Part shown: positions 1 through 10,462 of the stretch, in pieces
Layout: every line of letters starts with the position of its first letter
Numbering within the stretch: position 1 is the stretch's first letter
DNA from: Myxococcales bacterium
GTDB lineage: Bacteria; Myxococcota; Bradymonadia; UBA7976; UBA1532
DNA length: 64,000 nt
Assembly: GCA_020633515.1 (NCBI GenBank)
Contig: JACKDM010000023.1
Span: 1 to 64,000 of the forward strand
Reading direction: 5' to 3'
The notes under the pieces: generated by a model
Told to the model about the DNA's origin: nothing
Seen by the model: the letters and a program-made list of their open reading frames with translations, nothing else
Database searches by the model: none
Program-made: the position numbers and the translations under genes

Positions 1-1
1 G

Positions 2-1279
<1,278 letters not shown>

Positions 1280-1322
1280 ACCAGCATCCTGCCCCGGTCG
1301 GACCGCGTCCCCGAGGGGTGCC

Positions 1323-1982
1323 ATGACCCCCGCCTACCTCGCCGAGATCGAGCGCGCCTTCACCGAGCACACCGGCCGGGGGCTCATGCTCTCGCCGCTC
1401 GACCGCGACCGCGTCGCGGCGTGGGCGCGGGCGGGCGTGCCGGCCGAGGTCGTCGTCGAGGGGATCACGCGCGCCTTCGAGAAGCCGCCCCGCCGCCGGG
1501 TGCGCAGCCTCGGCTACGCGGTCAAGGCGATCGAGCGCGCGATCAAGCTCTGGCGCGAGGCCCGCGTCGGGCGCGACCCCGGCCCCCGCGTCGAGCCCGG
1601 TGAACTCTTCGAACGCGCCTTCGCCGCGCTCCTCGACCGCGTCGAGGCCGCCGGCCGCGCCGAGCGCGACCCCGCCCGGCAGGAACTCAAGCGCCGCGCC
1701 TGGCGCGAGGTCGACACCATCCGCCACCGCTGGCGCGCCGGCGACGAGCCGCAGCCGATCGGCGCGGTCATCGACGCCGAGCGCCACATCCTCCGCGACG
1801 CGCTCGCCGCGCTGCCGCCCGCCGAGCGCGCGGGGATCGACGACGCGGTCCTCACCGCGCTCGACGGCTTCTCCATCCACGACCCCGAGACCCTCGCCAT
1901 CACCCGCGAGACGCTCCTGCACGACGCCCTGCGCGCGCACCTCGCGCTGCCCGCGCTCGAGCTGCGCTTCGAAGGAGGCTGA
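1323..1982 (+). CDS. Unknown protein between gyrB and a helicase loader
   Basis: A 219-residue Arg/Ala/Glu-rich soluble protein with no signal peptide or membrane segment. I do not recognise a named family with certainty. The first 80 residues (ending near AIERAIKLW) look like a compact helical domain faintly reminiscent of DnaD-type primosomal helper domains; the rest is predicted helical. It starts 43 bases after gyrB, and its stop lies two bases before the TTG start of a DnaC-like ATPase, so the two are probably co-translated. A helper in loading the replicative helicase is the natural guess, but it rests on context only. Confidence 0.75.
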   Translation: MTPAYLAEIERAFTEHTGRGLMLSPLDRDRVAAWARAGVPAEVVVEGITRAFEKPPRRRVRSLGYAVKAIERAIKLWREARVGRDPGPRVEPGELFERAFAALLDRVEAAGRAERDPARQELKRRAWREVDTIRHRWRAGDEPQPIGAVIDAERHILRDALAALPPAERAGIDDAVLTALDGFSIHDPETLAITRETLLHDALRAHLALPALELRFEGG

Positions 1983-1984
1983 CG

Positions 1985-2863
1985 TTGCCCGAGACCGAGG
2001 CCCGCCCCTGCGATCGATGCGACCGCACCTTCATCATGACCTACACCCGCGGCCGCGCCGACTACGCGCAGGCCCGCCGCTGCGACTGCTACCAGCGCTG
2101 CCCGCTCTGCGACGACACCCGCTACTTCTTCGAGACCGACCCGAACGGCTACCGCTTCGCGCGCCCCTGCCAGTGCGTCGTCGTCGACCGCAAGATCACC
2201 TGGTTCAACGACGCCCGCATCCCCGCCAAGTATGGCCGCGCGCACCTGCCCGACTTCTTCACCCACCAGCCCGGCGCGACCCGCCCGCCCGAGGTCTCCG
2301 CCGCCGCCCGCGCCGCGCTCAAGTTCGCGCAGGGCTTCACCCCCGGCCGCCGCGGGCTCTTGCTGCACGGCCCGGTCGGCACCGGCAAGACCCACCTCAC
2401 CGTCGCGATCCTGCGCTACCTCGTGCTCCGCCTCGGCGTCCGCGTCCGCTTCATCGAGTTCCTCCACCTCCTCGCCGACCTGCGCGCCACCTTCGGCGAC
2501 CACGGCCGCGCCGAGGACGTCATGCGCCCGCTCGTCGAGGTCCCGGTGCTCGCGATCGACGAGCTCGGCAAAGGCAAGGAGGGCGAGTGGGAGCGCGACG
2601 TGCTCGACGAGCTGATCAGCAAGCGCTACAACGCCCACCGCACGACGCTCTTTACCACCAACTGCCAGGTCGAGCCTCTGCCCCGCGGCGGCCCCTACCC
2701 GCCCGGCACCATCGGCCGCCCCGCCCTGCGCCCCGACGAGCGCAGCGCCGCCGACAAGCCGCTCGAAGACCGCATCGGCACCCGCCTCTACAGCCGCATC
2801 GCCGAGATGTGCGACTTCTACGCGCTCCTCGGCGACGACCTCCGCCGTCAGCGCAGCGGCTGA
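1985..2863 (+). CDS. DnaC/DnaI-like AAA+ helicase loader with N-terminal zinc-type cysteine cluster
   Basis: A 292-residue ATPase of the DnaC/IstB type. Walker A is GPVGTGKT (residues 129-136), Walker B is VLAIDELG, and the tail DRIGTRLYSRIAEMC is typical of DnaC-like loaders. The N-terminal 64 residues hold eight cysteines (9, 12, 33, 35, 39, 42, 62, 64) in CxxC/CxC pairs, as expected for a zinc-binding module; E. coli DnaC lacks this. The TTG start is chosen because AGGAGG (1973-1978) sits seven bases upstream. No transposase is nearby, which argues against IstB. The likely role is loading the replicative helicase. The 3' end overlaps the convergent DUF4340 gene by 16 bases. Confidence 0.85.
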   Translation: MPETEARPCDRCDRTFIMTYTRGRADYAQARRCDCYQRCPLCDDTRYFFETDPNGYRFARPCQCVVVDRKITWFNDARIPAKYGRAHLPDFFTHQPGATRPPEVSAAARAALKFAQGFTPGRRGLLLHGPVGTGKTHLTVAILRYLVLRLGVRVRFIEFLHLLADLRATFGDHGRAEDVMRPLVEVPVLAIDELGKGKEGEWERDVLDELISKRYNAHRTTLFTTNCQVEPLPRGGPYPPGTIGRPALRPDERSAADKPLEDRIGTRLYSRIAEMCDFYALLGDDLRRQRSG

Positions 2864-4149
2864 TCCACCGTCGCGCTCGTGAACAGCTCCGGCGCCGGCT
2901 GAAGCCCCGTCAGCGCGCCCGCGGCCAGCACCACCACCCGCGCCGGCCGGTCGCTCGTCCGCGCGAAGCGCGCCCCGCCCCGCCACTCGGCGCCCACCTC
3001 CAGCTCGACCTGCCGATCACCCAGCAACAACAGCCCCAAGCGATGCACCGGTGAGGCGAACGCGTCCGCCGGCACCACATCGGGGAAGCCCGCCACCCGC
3101 AGCCCGAGCAGCCCCGAGAGCCACCCCTCCACCGCCACCGCCGCCACCGCCTGATCGCTCGGCGACAGCATCCGCCACCGCCCCTCCGCCCGCGCCAGCC
3201 GGATCGGCGGCGTGCCCGCGATCACCACCCCGATCACCGCGTTGACGTCGGCCTCGAAGACCCGCCGCTCCCGCAGATCCGACGCCCGCGCCGCGAGGAA
3301 CAGCGCCAGGTGCCGCGGCACGATCGCCACCGCCGCTGAGCCGATCACCTGCACCGGCATCGAGCCGTCCTCGGCGACCGGCCCCAGCGCGAGCCCGAAC
3401 GACTCCCCACCGAACGTCTCGGCGACCAGCGTCGACACCACCGGCATCACCGTGCCCGCCGGCGCGAAGTCGCGCGCCTGCGCCGTCGCGAGCGTGTTCG
3501 CCACCGCGCCGATCTCGTCCTGCCCGCCCTCGACCCCCGCTGGCGCCGTCAACTGCCACGCCGCCTCCGGCCCCGCCCGCCGCGCCGACCAGTCCACCCG
3601 CTCGCCCACCGTGCTCGTCAGCGCCGCGACCTCGTCGATCGAGCGCTCGAACAGCCGCCGCTCCCGCCAGTGCGTCGCCGGCCGGTCGAACGCCTGCCGC
3701 AGATCGGCCCGCGCCCGGTAGATCACCGCCTCGTCCAGCGGCCGCACGAAGGTCCGCCGATCGTCGACGCTCTTGCCGATCCGCACCGTGCGCGCCGCCT
3801 CGCCCCCGCCGAGCGTCACCGTCAGCGCGTGCTCACCCACCCCGAAGGCGTCCTCATCGGCCCGCGCCAGCGGCACCGCCTGATCCGCGCCCACCGGCTC
3901 GGCCAGCGCCGCCTCCAGATCGGCGAGCGCGTAGGCGTCGACCGGCGCCCCGTCGACCGTCCACGTCGGCCCCGCCCGCGAGAGCGTCACGTCGCGCTGC
4001 CCGGTCCGCCGGATCTCGATCCGATCGAGCCCCGCGAGCGCCGGCAGCCGGAAGACCGGCCGCGACCCGTCCTCGCCGCCGCCCCGCGTCGCGAGCAGCG
4101 CCAGCGCGAGCAGCGCGTTGAGCGCGATCAGCACCCCGATCCGCCTCAC
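2848..4149 (-). CDS. DUF4340 domain protein of a Gld-type ABC operon
   Basis: A 433-residue protein with one N-terminal membrane anchor (VRRIGVLIALNALLALALL) followed by repeated beta-rich DUF4340 segments. DUF4340 proteins often accompany GldA/GldF/GldG-type ABC systems and are thought to sit outside the membrane; their molecular role is unknown. The GTG start overlaps the stop of the GldG-like gene in a GTGA junction, so this is the last gene of a tightly coupled four-gene minus-strand operon. The start is fixed by that coupling; upstream codons in the same frame are shadows of the next gene. Confidence 0.85.
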   Translation of the reverse strand: MRRIGVLIALNALLALALLATRGGGEDGSRPVFRLPALAGLDRIEIRRTGQRDVTLSRAGPTWTVDGAPVDAYALADLEAALAEPVGADQAVPLARADEDAFGVGEHALTVTLGGGEAARTVRIGKSVDDRRTFVRPLDEAVIYRARADLRQAFDRPATHWRERRLFERSIDEVAALTSTVGERVDWSARRAGPEAAWQLTAPAGVEGGQDEIGAVANTLATAQARDFAPAGTVMPVVSTLVAETFGGESFGLALGPVAEDGSMPVQVIGSAAVAIVPRHLALFLAARASDLRERRVFEADVNAVIGVVIAGTPPIRLARAEGRWRMLSPSDQAVAAVAVEGWLSGLLGLRVAGFPDVVPADAFASPVHRLGLLLLGDRQVELEVGAEWRGGARFARTSDRPARVVVLAAGALTGLQPAPELFTSATVDQPLR

Positions 4150-5729
4150 CGCGCCCTCCGCCGCCAGCGACGCGCCGCGCCGAACATCAACAACAACAGC
4201 GTCGGCCCCACCAGCGCCGCGAGCTTCACCCGCGTCCGCGTCGCCGCCGTCGTCTCGTCGAGCGGCGGATCCTCCGCCGCCCGCGCCCGCAGCTCGGCGA
4301 GCGCGCCCGCCGTCACCGCCCACTCCACGGCGTTTTGCAGCAACAGCAGCGCGTTCTCCTGCGCCGCGAGCATGCGCCCGCCGCTCGTCACCACCAAGAG
4401 CCGCGCCTCCCGCTGCCCGGACGCCAGAAACGGCGGCTCCGGCCGCGGCGCGCCCCCGAACGGCGTCTCCACCGCCGGCGGCGGCGGCCGATCGGCCTCG
4501 CTGAACGCCGACGACAGCACCCCCTCGACCGCCGCCGCCACCACCGCCGGCCCCGGCGCCTCGACCGCCTTGTCCCCCGCCGCCGGCGCCGCCCGGACGC
4601 TCGCCGGATCGAGCGCGCGCACCTCGGTCCGCGTCACCGAGCCCGGCCCCGAGCGCGCGAGCGCCGCCGCGTGCGCGCCCTTCGGCGGCCGCAGCGCGAT
4701 CGGCGCCGCCAGCGGCGTCACCAGGCTCTGCAGACCGCGCGTCACCGGGTGGTCCTGCGCCAGATCGCGGATCAGCGGGTAGAGCGGATGGTCGACGGTG
4801 ATCACCCGCCCGTTCGCGTCGCGCCCGATCGGCGCCGGCATCGGCCGCGCCCGGTCGACCACCGCGCGATCGGTGTCGATCACCAGCCCATGGTGGGCGA
4901 GCAGCGGCTCGAGCCCGGTCGTCACCGGCACGAGCACATCGGGGAAGACCGTGCTCGCCGGCCGGTAGTCGAGCAGCGCCACGACCGCGCCGCCCCGCAT
5001 CAGGTGCTGGTCGAGCACGTAGCGCGCCCGCGCGTCGAAGGGCTTCGTCGGCGCCACGATCAACACCAGATCGAGCCCCGGCGGCAGCGGTCGGCCGTCG
5101 ATCGCGACCGGCTGCACCTCACCGAGCGGCGCGAGCAGCGTCGCGAGCGGGCTCTGCACGATGTCGGGCTCGCCGTGCCCCTCAGCGACCCCGATCACCG
5201 GCCGCCCCCCGCCGCGAATGGCCGTGTGCAGCGCCCGCGCGACCGCGTACTCCGCGTCGGCCGGCACCGCCACCGGCCCCACCACCGCCTGCCGATCGTG
5301 ATAGAGCACCGCCACCCCGAAGCGCAGCTCCCGCCGCACCCGCCGATCGCCCGCCGTCTCCGCGACCGCCACCTTCGGGATCCCGTAGCCCGCCGCCTCC
5401 TCGTCGAGCGCGGCCGCGTCCTGCCCCTCGTCGCTCGGATCGCGCACCACCACCCGCGCGCCCTCGGCCGCGAGCGCGTCGAGCACGTCGGCGAGCGCGA
5501 CCACCGAGGCGCGGTAGGGCGGCTGGATCCGCGACGGCAGGAACGCCCGGATCTCGATCGGCGCCTCGGCCTCGGCGACGAGCGCCCGCGTGATCGGCGC
5601 GAGCGTGTGCCGCGCGTCGGCGGTCAGGTCGATCCGCACCGGGTTCTGCTCGGCGAGCCACACGAGCTGCGCCGCCGCGAGCGCGAGCAGCGCCACCGTC
5701 GCCGCCGCCGTCAAGGCCCCGCGCCGCAT
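4146..5729 (-). CDS. GldG-family ABC transporter auxiliary protein
   Basis: A 527-residue protein with an N-terminal membrane helix (residues about 5-25), a large extracytoplasmic alpha/beta region and a C-terminal helix (LAALVGPTLLLLMFGAA) before an Arg-rich cytoplasmic tail. This is the layout of the ABC-type auxiliary/GldG family. The ATG at 5729 overlaps the permease stop (ATGA); a GTG nine bases upstream is possible but less well coupled. GldG proteins work with GldA (ATPase) and GldF (permease), known from Bacteroidetes gliding. Many non-gliding bacteria also carry the set, so a motility role here is not shown. Confidence 0.87.
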   Translation of the reverse strand: MRRGALTAAATVALLALAAAQLVWLAEQNPVRIDLTADARHTLAPITRALVAEAEAPIEIRAFLPSRIQPPYRASVVALADVLDALAAEGARVVVRDPSDEGQDAAALDEEAAGYGIPKVAVAETAGDRRVRRELRFGVAVLYHDRQAVVGPVAVPADAEYAVARALHTAIRGGGRPVIGVAEGHGEPDIVQSPLATLLAPLGEVQPVAIDGRPLPPGLDLVLIVAPTKPFDARARYVLDQHLMRGGAVVALLDYRPASTVFPDVLVPVTTGLEPLLAHHGLVIDTDRAVVDRARPMPAPIGRDANGRVITVDHPLYPLIRDLAQDHPVTRGLQSLVTPLAAPIALRPPKGAHAAALARSGPGSVTRTEVRALDPASVRAAPAAGDKAVEAPGPAVVAAAVEGVLSSAFSEADRPPPPAVETPFGGAPRPEPPFLASGQREARLLVVTSGGRMLAAQENALLLLQNAVEWAVTAGALAELRARAAEDPPLDETTAATRTRVKLAALVGPTLLLLMFGAARRWRRRAR

Positions 5730-6445
5730 CAGCGCCACCGCCGCGCGCCGAGCACCTCGGCCGCGAGCCCGATCGAGACCCCGATCACCCCCACGAAGAA
5801 CGCCACGTCACCGAGCTCCACCACCCCGCGCGCGATCCCCGCGAAGCGCAGGTCGAAGCTGATCGCCTCGACCCACGGCGTCACCGCCGCCGGCAGCACC
5901 GGCAGCGCCTTGCCGACGACGTAGAGCGAGAAGCACGCGAGGAAGCCGCCGATGAACGCGACGATCTGGTTGCGGGTGAGCGCGCTCGCGAGCAGCCCGA
6001 TCCCCAGGTAGGCGCCGCCGAGCAGCAGCAGCCCCAGGTAGCCGCCGAAGACCGGCCCCCAGTCGAGCGGCCCGAGCGCGGCGACCATCAGCGGGAACGG
6101 CGCCGTCGCCACCACCGCGAGCGCGAGCAGCAAAAACGCCCCGAGGAACTTGCCCGCGACCAGCTCCCCGTCGCCGAGCGGCCAGGTCAACAGCACCTCG
6201 ATGTTGCCCGAGCGGTGCTCCTCGGCGATCAACCGCATCGAGAGCGCCGGCACGAAGAGCGTGAAGATGAACGGCGCGAACTCGAAGAACGGGCGCAGCG
6301 TCGTGCGGCCGACGACAAAATACGGATGCAGCACGAAGAGATAGAGCGCGCCGAGCACCCAGAACGCCGGCAGCACGACGTACGCGATCGGCAGGTCGAA
6401 GTAGCTCTGCACCTCGCGGCGCGCGATGGCGAAGACGCGCCTCAC
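5729..6445 (-). CDS. ABC-2 type permease, GldF/NosY-like
   Basis: A 238-residue integral membrane protein with six hydrophobic helices and the ABC-2 signature region around MRLIAEEHRSGNIEVLLTWPL, where the conserved coupling motif EER/EEHRSGN contacts the ATPase. The GTG start overlaps the ATPase stop (GTGA), and the 3' end overlaps the GldG-like gene (ATGA). It is the permease of the four-gene ABC system. The substrate cannot be told from sequence. Confidence 0.9.
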   Translation of the reverse strand: MRRVFAIARREVQSYFDLPIAYVVLPAFWVLGALYLFVLHPYFVVGRTTLRPFFEFAPFIFTLFVPALSMRLIAEEHRSGNIEVLLTWPLGDGELVAGKFLGAFLLLALAVVATAPFPLMVAALGPLDWGPVFGGYLGLLLLGGAYLGIGLLASALTRNQIVAFIGGFLACFSLYVVGKALPVLPAAVTPWVEAISFDLRFAGIARGVVELGDVAFFVGVIGVSIGLAAEVLGARRWR

Positions 6446-7338
6446 CGGCTCTCCTCGGTCAAGCGGCGGAACACCGCCTCCAGATCGTCCGCCGGCCGCA
6501 GCCCGAGCAGCGCGTGCCCCGCCTCGACCACCGCCCGCGCCACCGCCGCGCGCACGTCCTCGGCCGCGCTCACCTCCACCTCCCCGTCGACCACCCGCGC
6601 CGCCGCCACCCCCGGCACCCCGCCGAGCAGCCTCACGACCGCCGCCGGATCGTCCACCGTCACCCGCAGCGCGCCCCGCCCGGTCAGCGCCGCCGGCGAG
6701 CCGTCGGCGACGATGCGCCCCCGCCCGAGGATCACCACCCGCGTCGCGACCGCCTGCACCTCGGCGAGCACATGGCTCGAGAAGATGATCGTCTTCTCCC
6801 GCCCGAGCGCCCGGATCAGCGCCCGGATCTCCACGACCTGATTGGGATCGAGCCCGCTCGTCGGCTCGTCGAGCACCAGCACGTCGGGGTCGTGCACGAT
6901 CGCCTGCGCGAGCCCCACCCGCTGCCGATAGCCCTTGCTCAGCGCCCGGATCTCGCGCCCGCGCATCGCGCCGAGCCCGCAGCGATCGAGCGCCTCGTCG
7001 ACCCGCGCCGCCCGCTCCCGCCGCGCGATCCCGCGCAGCCGCGCCACGAAGCGCAGGTAGTCGCCCACCCGCATCTCCGGGTAGGCCGGCGCGCTCTCCG
7101 GCAGGTAGCCGAGCCGGTCGCGGAACTCCCCATCGCGCCCCGACACCCGCCGCCCCGAGACCCGCACCTCGCCGCTCGTCGGCGCGAGGTAGCCGGTGAT
7201 GATCTTCATCGTGGTCGTCTTGCCCGCCCCGTTCGGCCCGAGGAAGCCGAGCACCTCGCCGCGGCCGACGCGGAAGCTGACGCGATCGAGCGCGAGCAGC
7301 GGTCCGTAGCGGCGGCTGAGGGTGTCGACCTCGATCAT
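6442..7338 (-). CDS. ABC transporter ATP-binding protein, GldA-like
   Basis: A 298-residue ABC ATPase. Walker A is GPNGAGKTT; the ABC signature is LSKGYRQRVGLAQA, with Lys in place of the usual Gly (LSxGQ); Walker B is VLVLDEP and the H-loop is SSHVLAEV. A C-terminal extension of about 80 residues (ALRVTVDDP onward) is typical of ABC-2 export ATPases. The ATG at 7338 (MIEVDTLSRRYG) is chosen because the fold begins there; upstream in-frame codons are Arg/Pro-rich and unconserved. It is the first gene of the minus-strand ABC operon and divergent from a glycosyltransferase across a 192-base gap, where its own promoter should lie. I did not find a convincing one. Confidence 0.93.
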   Translation of the reverse strand: MIEVDTLSRRYGPLLALDRVSFRVGRGEVLGFLGPNGAGKTTTMKIITGYLAPTSGEVRVSGRRVSGRDGEFRDRLGYLPESAPAYPEMRVGDYLRFVARLRGIARRERAARVDEALDRCGLGAMRGREIRALSKGYRQRVGLAQAIVHDPDVLVLDEPTSGLDPNQVVEIRALIRALGREKTIIFSSHVLAEVQAVATRVVILGRGRIVADGSPAALTGRGALRVTVDDPAAVVRLLGGVPGVAAARVVDGEVEVSAAEDVRAAVARAVVEAGHALLGLRPADDLEAVFRRLTEESR

Positions 7339-7460
7339 GGCCTCTCGCGCGAGCGCGCGCCGGTCAAAGCGTGTGGGCCGGTGAGAAGCGCGGCCCGCGC
7401 CGAGCGTCACCTCGGCAGCGCTTCTACCGCACAACTCCGCGCCCGGTCGAGGCCCCCGCG

Positions 7461-7489
7461 TTGACACCCCCCCCACCCATTCCTATACT
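7461..7489 (+). promoter_or_regulatory. Sigma70-type promoter for the glycosyltransferase pair
   Basis: TTGACA (7461-7466) and TATACT (7484-7489) are separated by exactly 17 bases. The hexamers match the housekeeping consensus at six and five of six positions. In DNA this GC-rich the match is unlikely to be chance. It predicts a start near 7496 and a leader of about 35 bases before the ATG at 7531. Confidence 0.8.
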
Positions 7490-7530
7490 CCGCCGCCTTC
7501 AACCCCCCGTCCCACGGCCCCGAGCGCGCG

Positions 7531-9018
7531 ATGACCATCGGTGAGATCACCTTCCTCGCCCTGTACTTCGCGGTCCTCGCGGCGCTCTGCTTCTACGGCG
7601 CCCACCGCTACCAGATGGCGTGGCTCTACCACCGCCACCGCCGCGACGCGCCCAAGCGCCCCGCCGACGCGCCGCTCCCCGTCGTCACCATCCAGCTCCC
7701 CGTCTTCAACGAGCGCTACGTCGTCCGCCGCCTCATCGACCACGTCTGCGCGATCCGCTACCCGGCCGACCGCCTCGAGATCCAGGTCCTCGACGACTCC
7801 ACCGACGACACCGTCGAGATCGCCCGCGCCGCCGTCGCCGAGTGGCGCGCGCGCGGCGTCGACATCCGCCACATCCACCGCACCGACCGCACCGGCTTCA
7901 AGGCCGGCGCGCTGCACGCCGGCATGGCGGCGGCCCGCGGCGAGCTCATCGCCGTCTTCGACGCCGACTTCGCGCCCCCGCCCGACTTCCTCGAACGCAC
8001 CGTGCCCTACTTCGCCGACGGCGCCATCGGCATGGTGCAGGCCCGCTGGGACCACCTCAACCGCGACTACTCCTGGCTCACCCGCGCGCAGAGCATCCTC
8101 CTCGACGGCCACTTCGTCATCGAGCACACCGCCCGCAACCGCTCCGGCCGCTTCTTCAACTTCAACGGCACCGCCGGCCTCTGGCGGCGCGCCTGCATCG
8201 AAGAAGCCGGCGGCTGGCAGCACGACACGCTCACCGAAGACCTCGACTTGAGCTACCGCGCCCAGCTCGCCGGGTGGCGCTTCGTCTTCCTCAACGACGT
8301 GCTCGCGCCCGCCGAGGTCCCCGTCGAGATGAACGCCTTCAAGGCGCAGCAGCACCGCTGGGCCAAGGGCTCCATCCAGGTCGGCCTCAAGCTCCTGCCC
8401 CGCATCCTCCGCAGCGAACAGCCCTGGCGGGTCAAGTTCGAGGCGTTCATCCACCTCACCAACAACCTCGCCTACGTGCTCATGGTGCTGCTCTCGATCA
8501 TGATGCCGTTCGCGATCCGCGTCCGCGTCGAGCACGGCTGGTACCAGATGCTCCTGCTCGACCTGCCCGCGTTCTTCGGCGCGACCATCTCGGTGTGCTG
8601 CTTCTACCTGCTCAGCCAGCGCGAGGTCGGCGGCGACTGGCGGCGGCGCGTGCTCTACCTGCCCTTCGTGCTCGCGCTCGGGATCGGGCTCGCGGTCAAC
8701 AACGCCAAGGCCGTGCTCGAAGCGCTGCTCGGCCACGAGTCGCCCTTCGTGCGCACCCCCAAGCTCGCCGTCGAAGGCCGCCGCCCCGCGCCCACGGCGA
8801 AGCGCAGCTACCGCGCCGGCCGCAACCTGCTGCCCGTCGTCGAGCTGCTCCTCGCCGGCCTCTACACCTGGTCGATCGTCGAATGCGCCCGCCGCGGGCT
8901 CTGGGCCGCGGTGCCGTTCATCATGCTGTTCCAGCTCGGGTTCCTCTACACCGGGCTCATGAGCCTCTTCCAGTGGGGCCTCGGCCGGCCGCGCGCGGCG
9001 ACCGCGGCGCGTGCCTGA
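7531..9018 (+). CDS. Membrane glycosyltransferase family 2, processive type
   Basis: A 495-residue protein with one N-terminal helix, a cytoplasmic GT-2 domain (about 50-290) and four to five C-terminal helices. The processive GT-2 motifs are all present: DDS (88-90), DAD (144-146), TEDLD (235-239) and QQHRW (273-277, the QxxRW acceptor motif). This resembles cellulose synthase-like and glucomannan synthase-like enzymes, which extend a beta-linked polysaccharide while moving it through the membrane; some relatives make glycolipids instead. A second membrane glycosyltransferase follows with an 8-base overlap, so the pair probably builds one envelope glycan or glycolipid. It is driven by the promoter at 7461-7489. 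Confidence 0.9.
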   Translation: MTIGEITFLALYFAVLAALCFYGAHRYQMAWLYHRHRRDAPKRPADAPLPVVTIQLPVFNERYVVRRLIDHVCAIRYPADRLEIQVLDDSTDDTVEIARAAVAEWRARGVDIRHIHRTDRTGFKAGALHAGMAAARGELIAVFDADFAPPPDFLERTVPYFADGAIGMVQARWDHLNRDYSWLTRAQSILLDGHFVIEHTARNRSGRFFNFNGTAGLWRRACIEEAGGWQHDTLTEDLDLSYRAQLAGWRFVFLNDVLAPAEVPVEMNAFKAQQHRWAKGSIQVGLKLLPRILRSEQPWRVKFEAFIHLTNNLAYVLMVLLSIMMPFAIRVRVEHGWYQMLLLDLPAFFGATISVCCFYLLSQREVGGDWRRRVLYLPFVLALGIGLAVNNAKAVLEALLGHESPFVRTPKLAVEGRRPAPTAKRSYRAGRNLLPVVELLLAGLYTWSIVECARRGLWAAVPFIMLFQLGFLYTGLMSLFQWGLGRPRAATAARA

Positions 9019-10462
9019 CCGCGACACCCGCCGGATCCTCGGCTGCGGCGTCGCCGTCGCCGCGCTCCCGCTCCTCTTCGGCCTCGGCGGCGGCGACCCC
9101 GCCGCCCGCCTCGACGGCCTCATCACCGGCCTCGCGCTCGCCGGGCTGCCCTACCTCTACATCTGGCGCACCTGGCGCCGCCTCGACGACGACCCCGCCA
9201 CCCTCCGCGCGATCCTGCTCGTCGCCGCGCTCGGCCGCGTCGCGCTCCTCGCCGTGCCGCCGCTGCTCTCCGAAGACCTCTGGCGCTACCTCTGGGACGG
9301 CGCCGTGCAATGGGCCGGGCACAACCCCTTCGTACACGCCCCCGCCGCCGCCGCGCTCGACCCGCTCGCCGCCGTCGACCCCGCGCTCGCCGCCATCCGC
9401 GCGCAGATCGGCCACGCCCACATCCCCACCATCTACCCGCCCGCCGCCCAGCTCGGCTTCGCGCTCGCCACCGCGCTCGGCCCCCACGCGCTCGTGCTCC
9501 GCGCCGCGCTCATCGCCGCCGACCTCTTCGTCGTCCTCGCGCTCTGGCGCCAGGCCGCCCGCACCGGCCGCCGCCCCGGCCTCGCCGCGCTCTACGCCTT
9601 CGCCCCGCTCGCCGTCGTCGAGAGCGCCATCGGCGCCCACGTCGACGCGCTCGGCGTCGCCGCGCTCGTGGGATGCGGCGCGCTCCTCGCCCACGGCCGC
9701 CCCCTCCGCGCCGGCGCCGCGCTCGCCGTCGCGATCGGCACCAAGCTCATCCCCGCGCTCGCGCTCCCCACCCTCGCCCGCCACCGCCCCCGCGCCGCCC
9801 TCGCCGCCCTCGCCGCCGCCGCGCTCCTCTGGTTGCCCTACCTCGGCGCCGGCCCCGCGCTCTTCGGCGGGCTGCGCGCCTACGGCGAGCGCTGGCGCGC
9901 CAACGACGGCCTCTTCGCCCTCTTCGCCTGGCCCTTCGAACAGCTCTGGCCCGCCGCCCCCCACCCCGTCGACGTGCCCGCGCCCATCGCCGCGCTCGCC
10001 CGCCTCCTCGTCGGCCCCGCCCCCGGCGCGCAGCCCGGCGAGATCTGGGCCGACGAGCTCAGCTTCGCCGCCGCCAAGCTCATCGCCGGGCTCGTCTTCG
10101 CCGCCGTCTGCCTGTGGTGCTGGTGGCGCGCCCGCGACCTCGAAGGCCTCGTCGGCCCCGTCTTCGTCGCGCTCTTCCTCGTCTCGCCGGTCGTGCACCC
10201 CTGGTACCTGCTCTGGGTGCTGCCTTTCGCCGCGCTCGGCGCCGAGCGCCGCGTCGCCTGGGGCCCCGCGATCATCGCCTGGAGCCTGCTCGCCTGGATC
10301 GCCTACCTGCCCCGCCCCGGCTACCTCGCGACCGGCGAGTGGATCAGCGACCCCCTCTGGCGCGCCGTCGAGTACCTCCCCGTCTGGGCGCTCCTCGCGT
10401 GGGGCCTCATCCGGGCGCGCGCGCGGCGAGCAGATACTCGACGTTGCCCTTCGCCCCCGTGA
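9011..10462 (+). CDS. Multi-pass membrane glycosyltransferase, GT87/GT-C-like
   Basis: A 483-residue protein with about ten hydrophobic helices. The region around SEDLWRYLWDG and GHNPFVHAP resembles the first-loop acidic motif and NPY-type segment of polyprenol-phosphate-dependent GT-C enzymes (GT87, DUF2029), which act on the outer face of the membrane. The GTG start at 9011 lies inside the end of the GT-2 gene, implying coupling. The last 20 codons are Arg-rich and overlap the convergent tlyA gene by 56 bases, an unusually long 3' overlap. Substrate is unknown; mannosyltransferase is a common annotation for this family. Confidence 0.82.
   Translation: MPDRDTRRILGCGVAVAALPLLFGLGGGDPAARLDGLITGLALAGLPYLYIWRTWRRLDDDPATLRAILLVAALGRVALLAVPPLLSEDLWRYLWDGAVQWAGHNPFVHAPAAAALDPLAAVDPALAAIRAQIGHAHIPTIYPPAAQLGFALATALGPHALVLRAALIAADLFVVLALWRQAARTGRRPGLAALYAFAPLAVVESAIGAHVDALGVAALVGCGALLAHGRPLRAGAALAVAIGTKLIPALALPTLARHRPRAALAALAAAALLWLPYLGAGPALFGGLRAYGERWRANDGLFALFAWPFEQLWPAAPHPVDVPAPIAALARLLVGPAPGAQPGEIWADELSFAAAKLIAGLVFAAVCLWCWWRARDLEGLVGPVFVALFLVSPVVHPWYLLWVLPFAALGAERRVAWGPAIIAWSLLAWIAYLPRPGYLATGEWISDPLWRAVEYLPVWALLAWGLIRARARRADTRRCPSPP

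Noticed and set aside
1985..2863. IstB, the ATPase helper of an IS21-type element
   Set aside because: No IstA transposase or terminal repeats nearby; the position after gyrB and the DnaC-like tail fit a replication role better.
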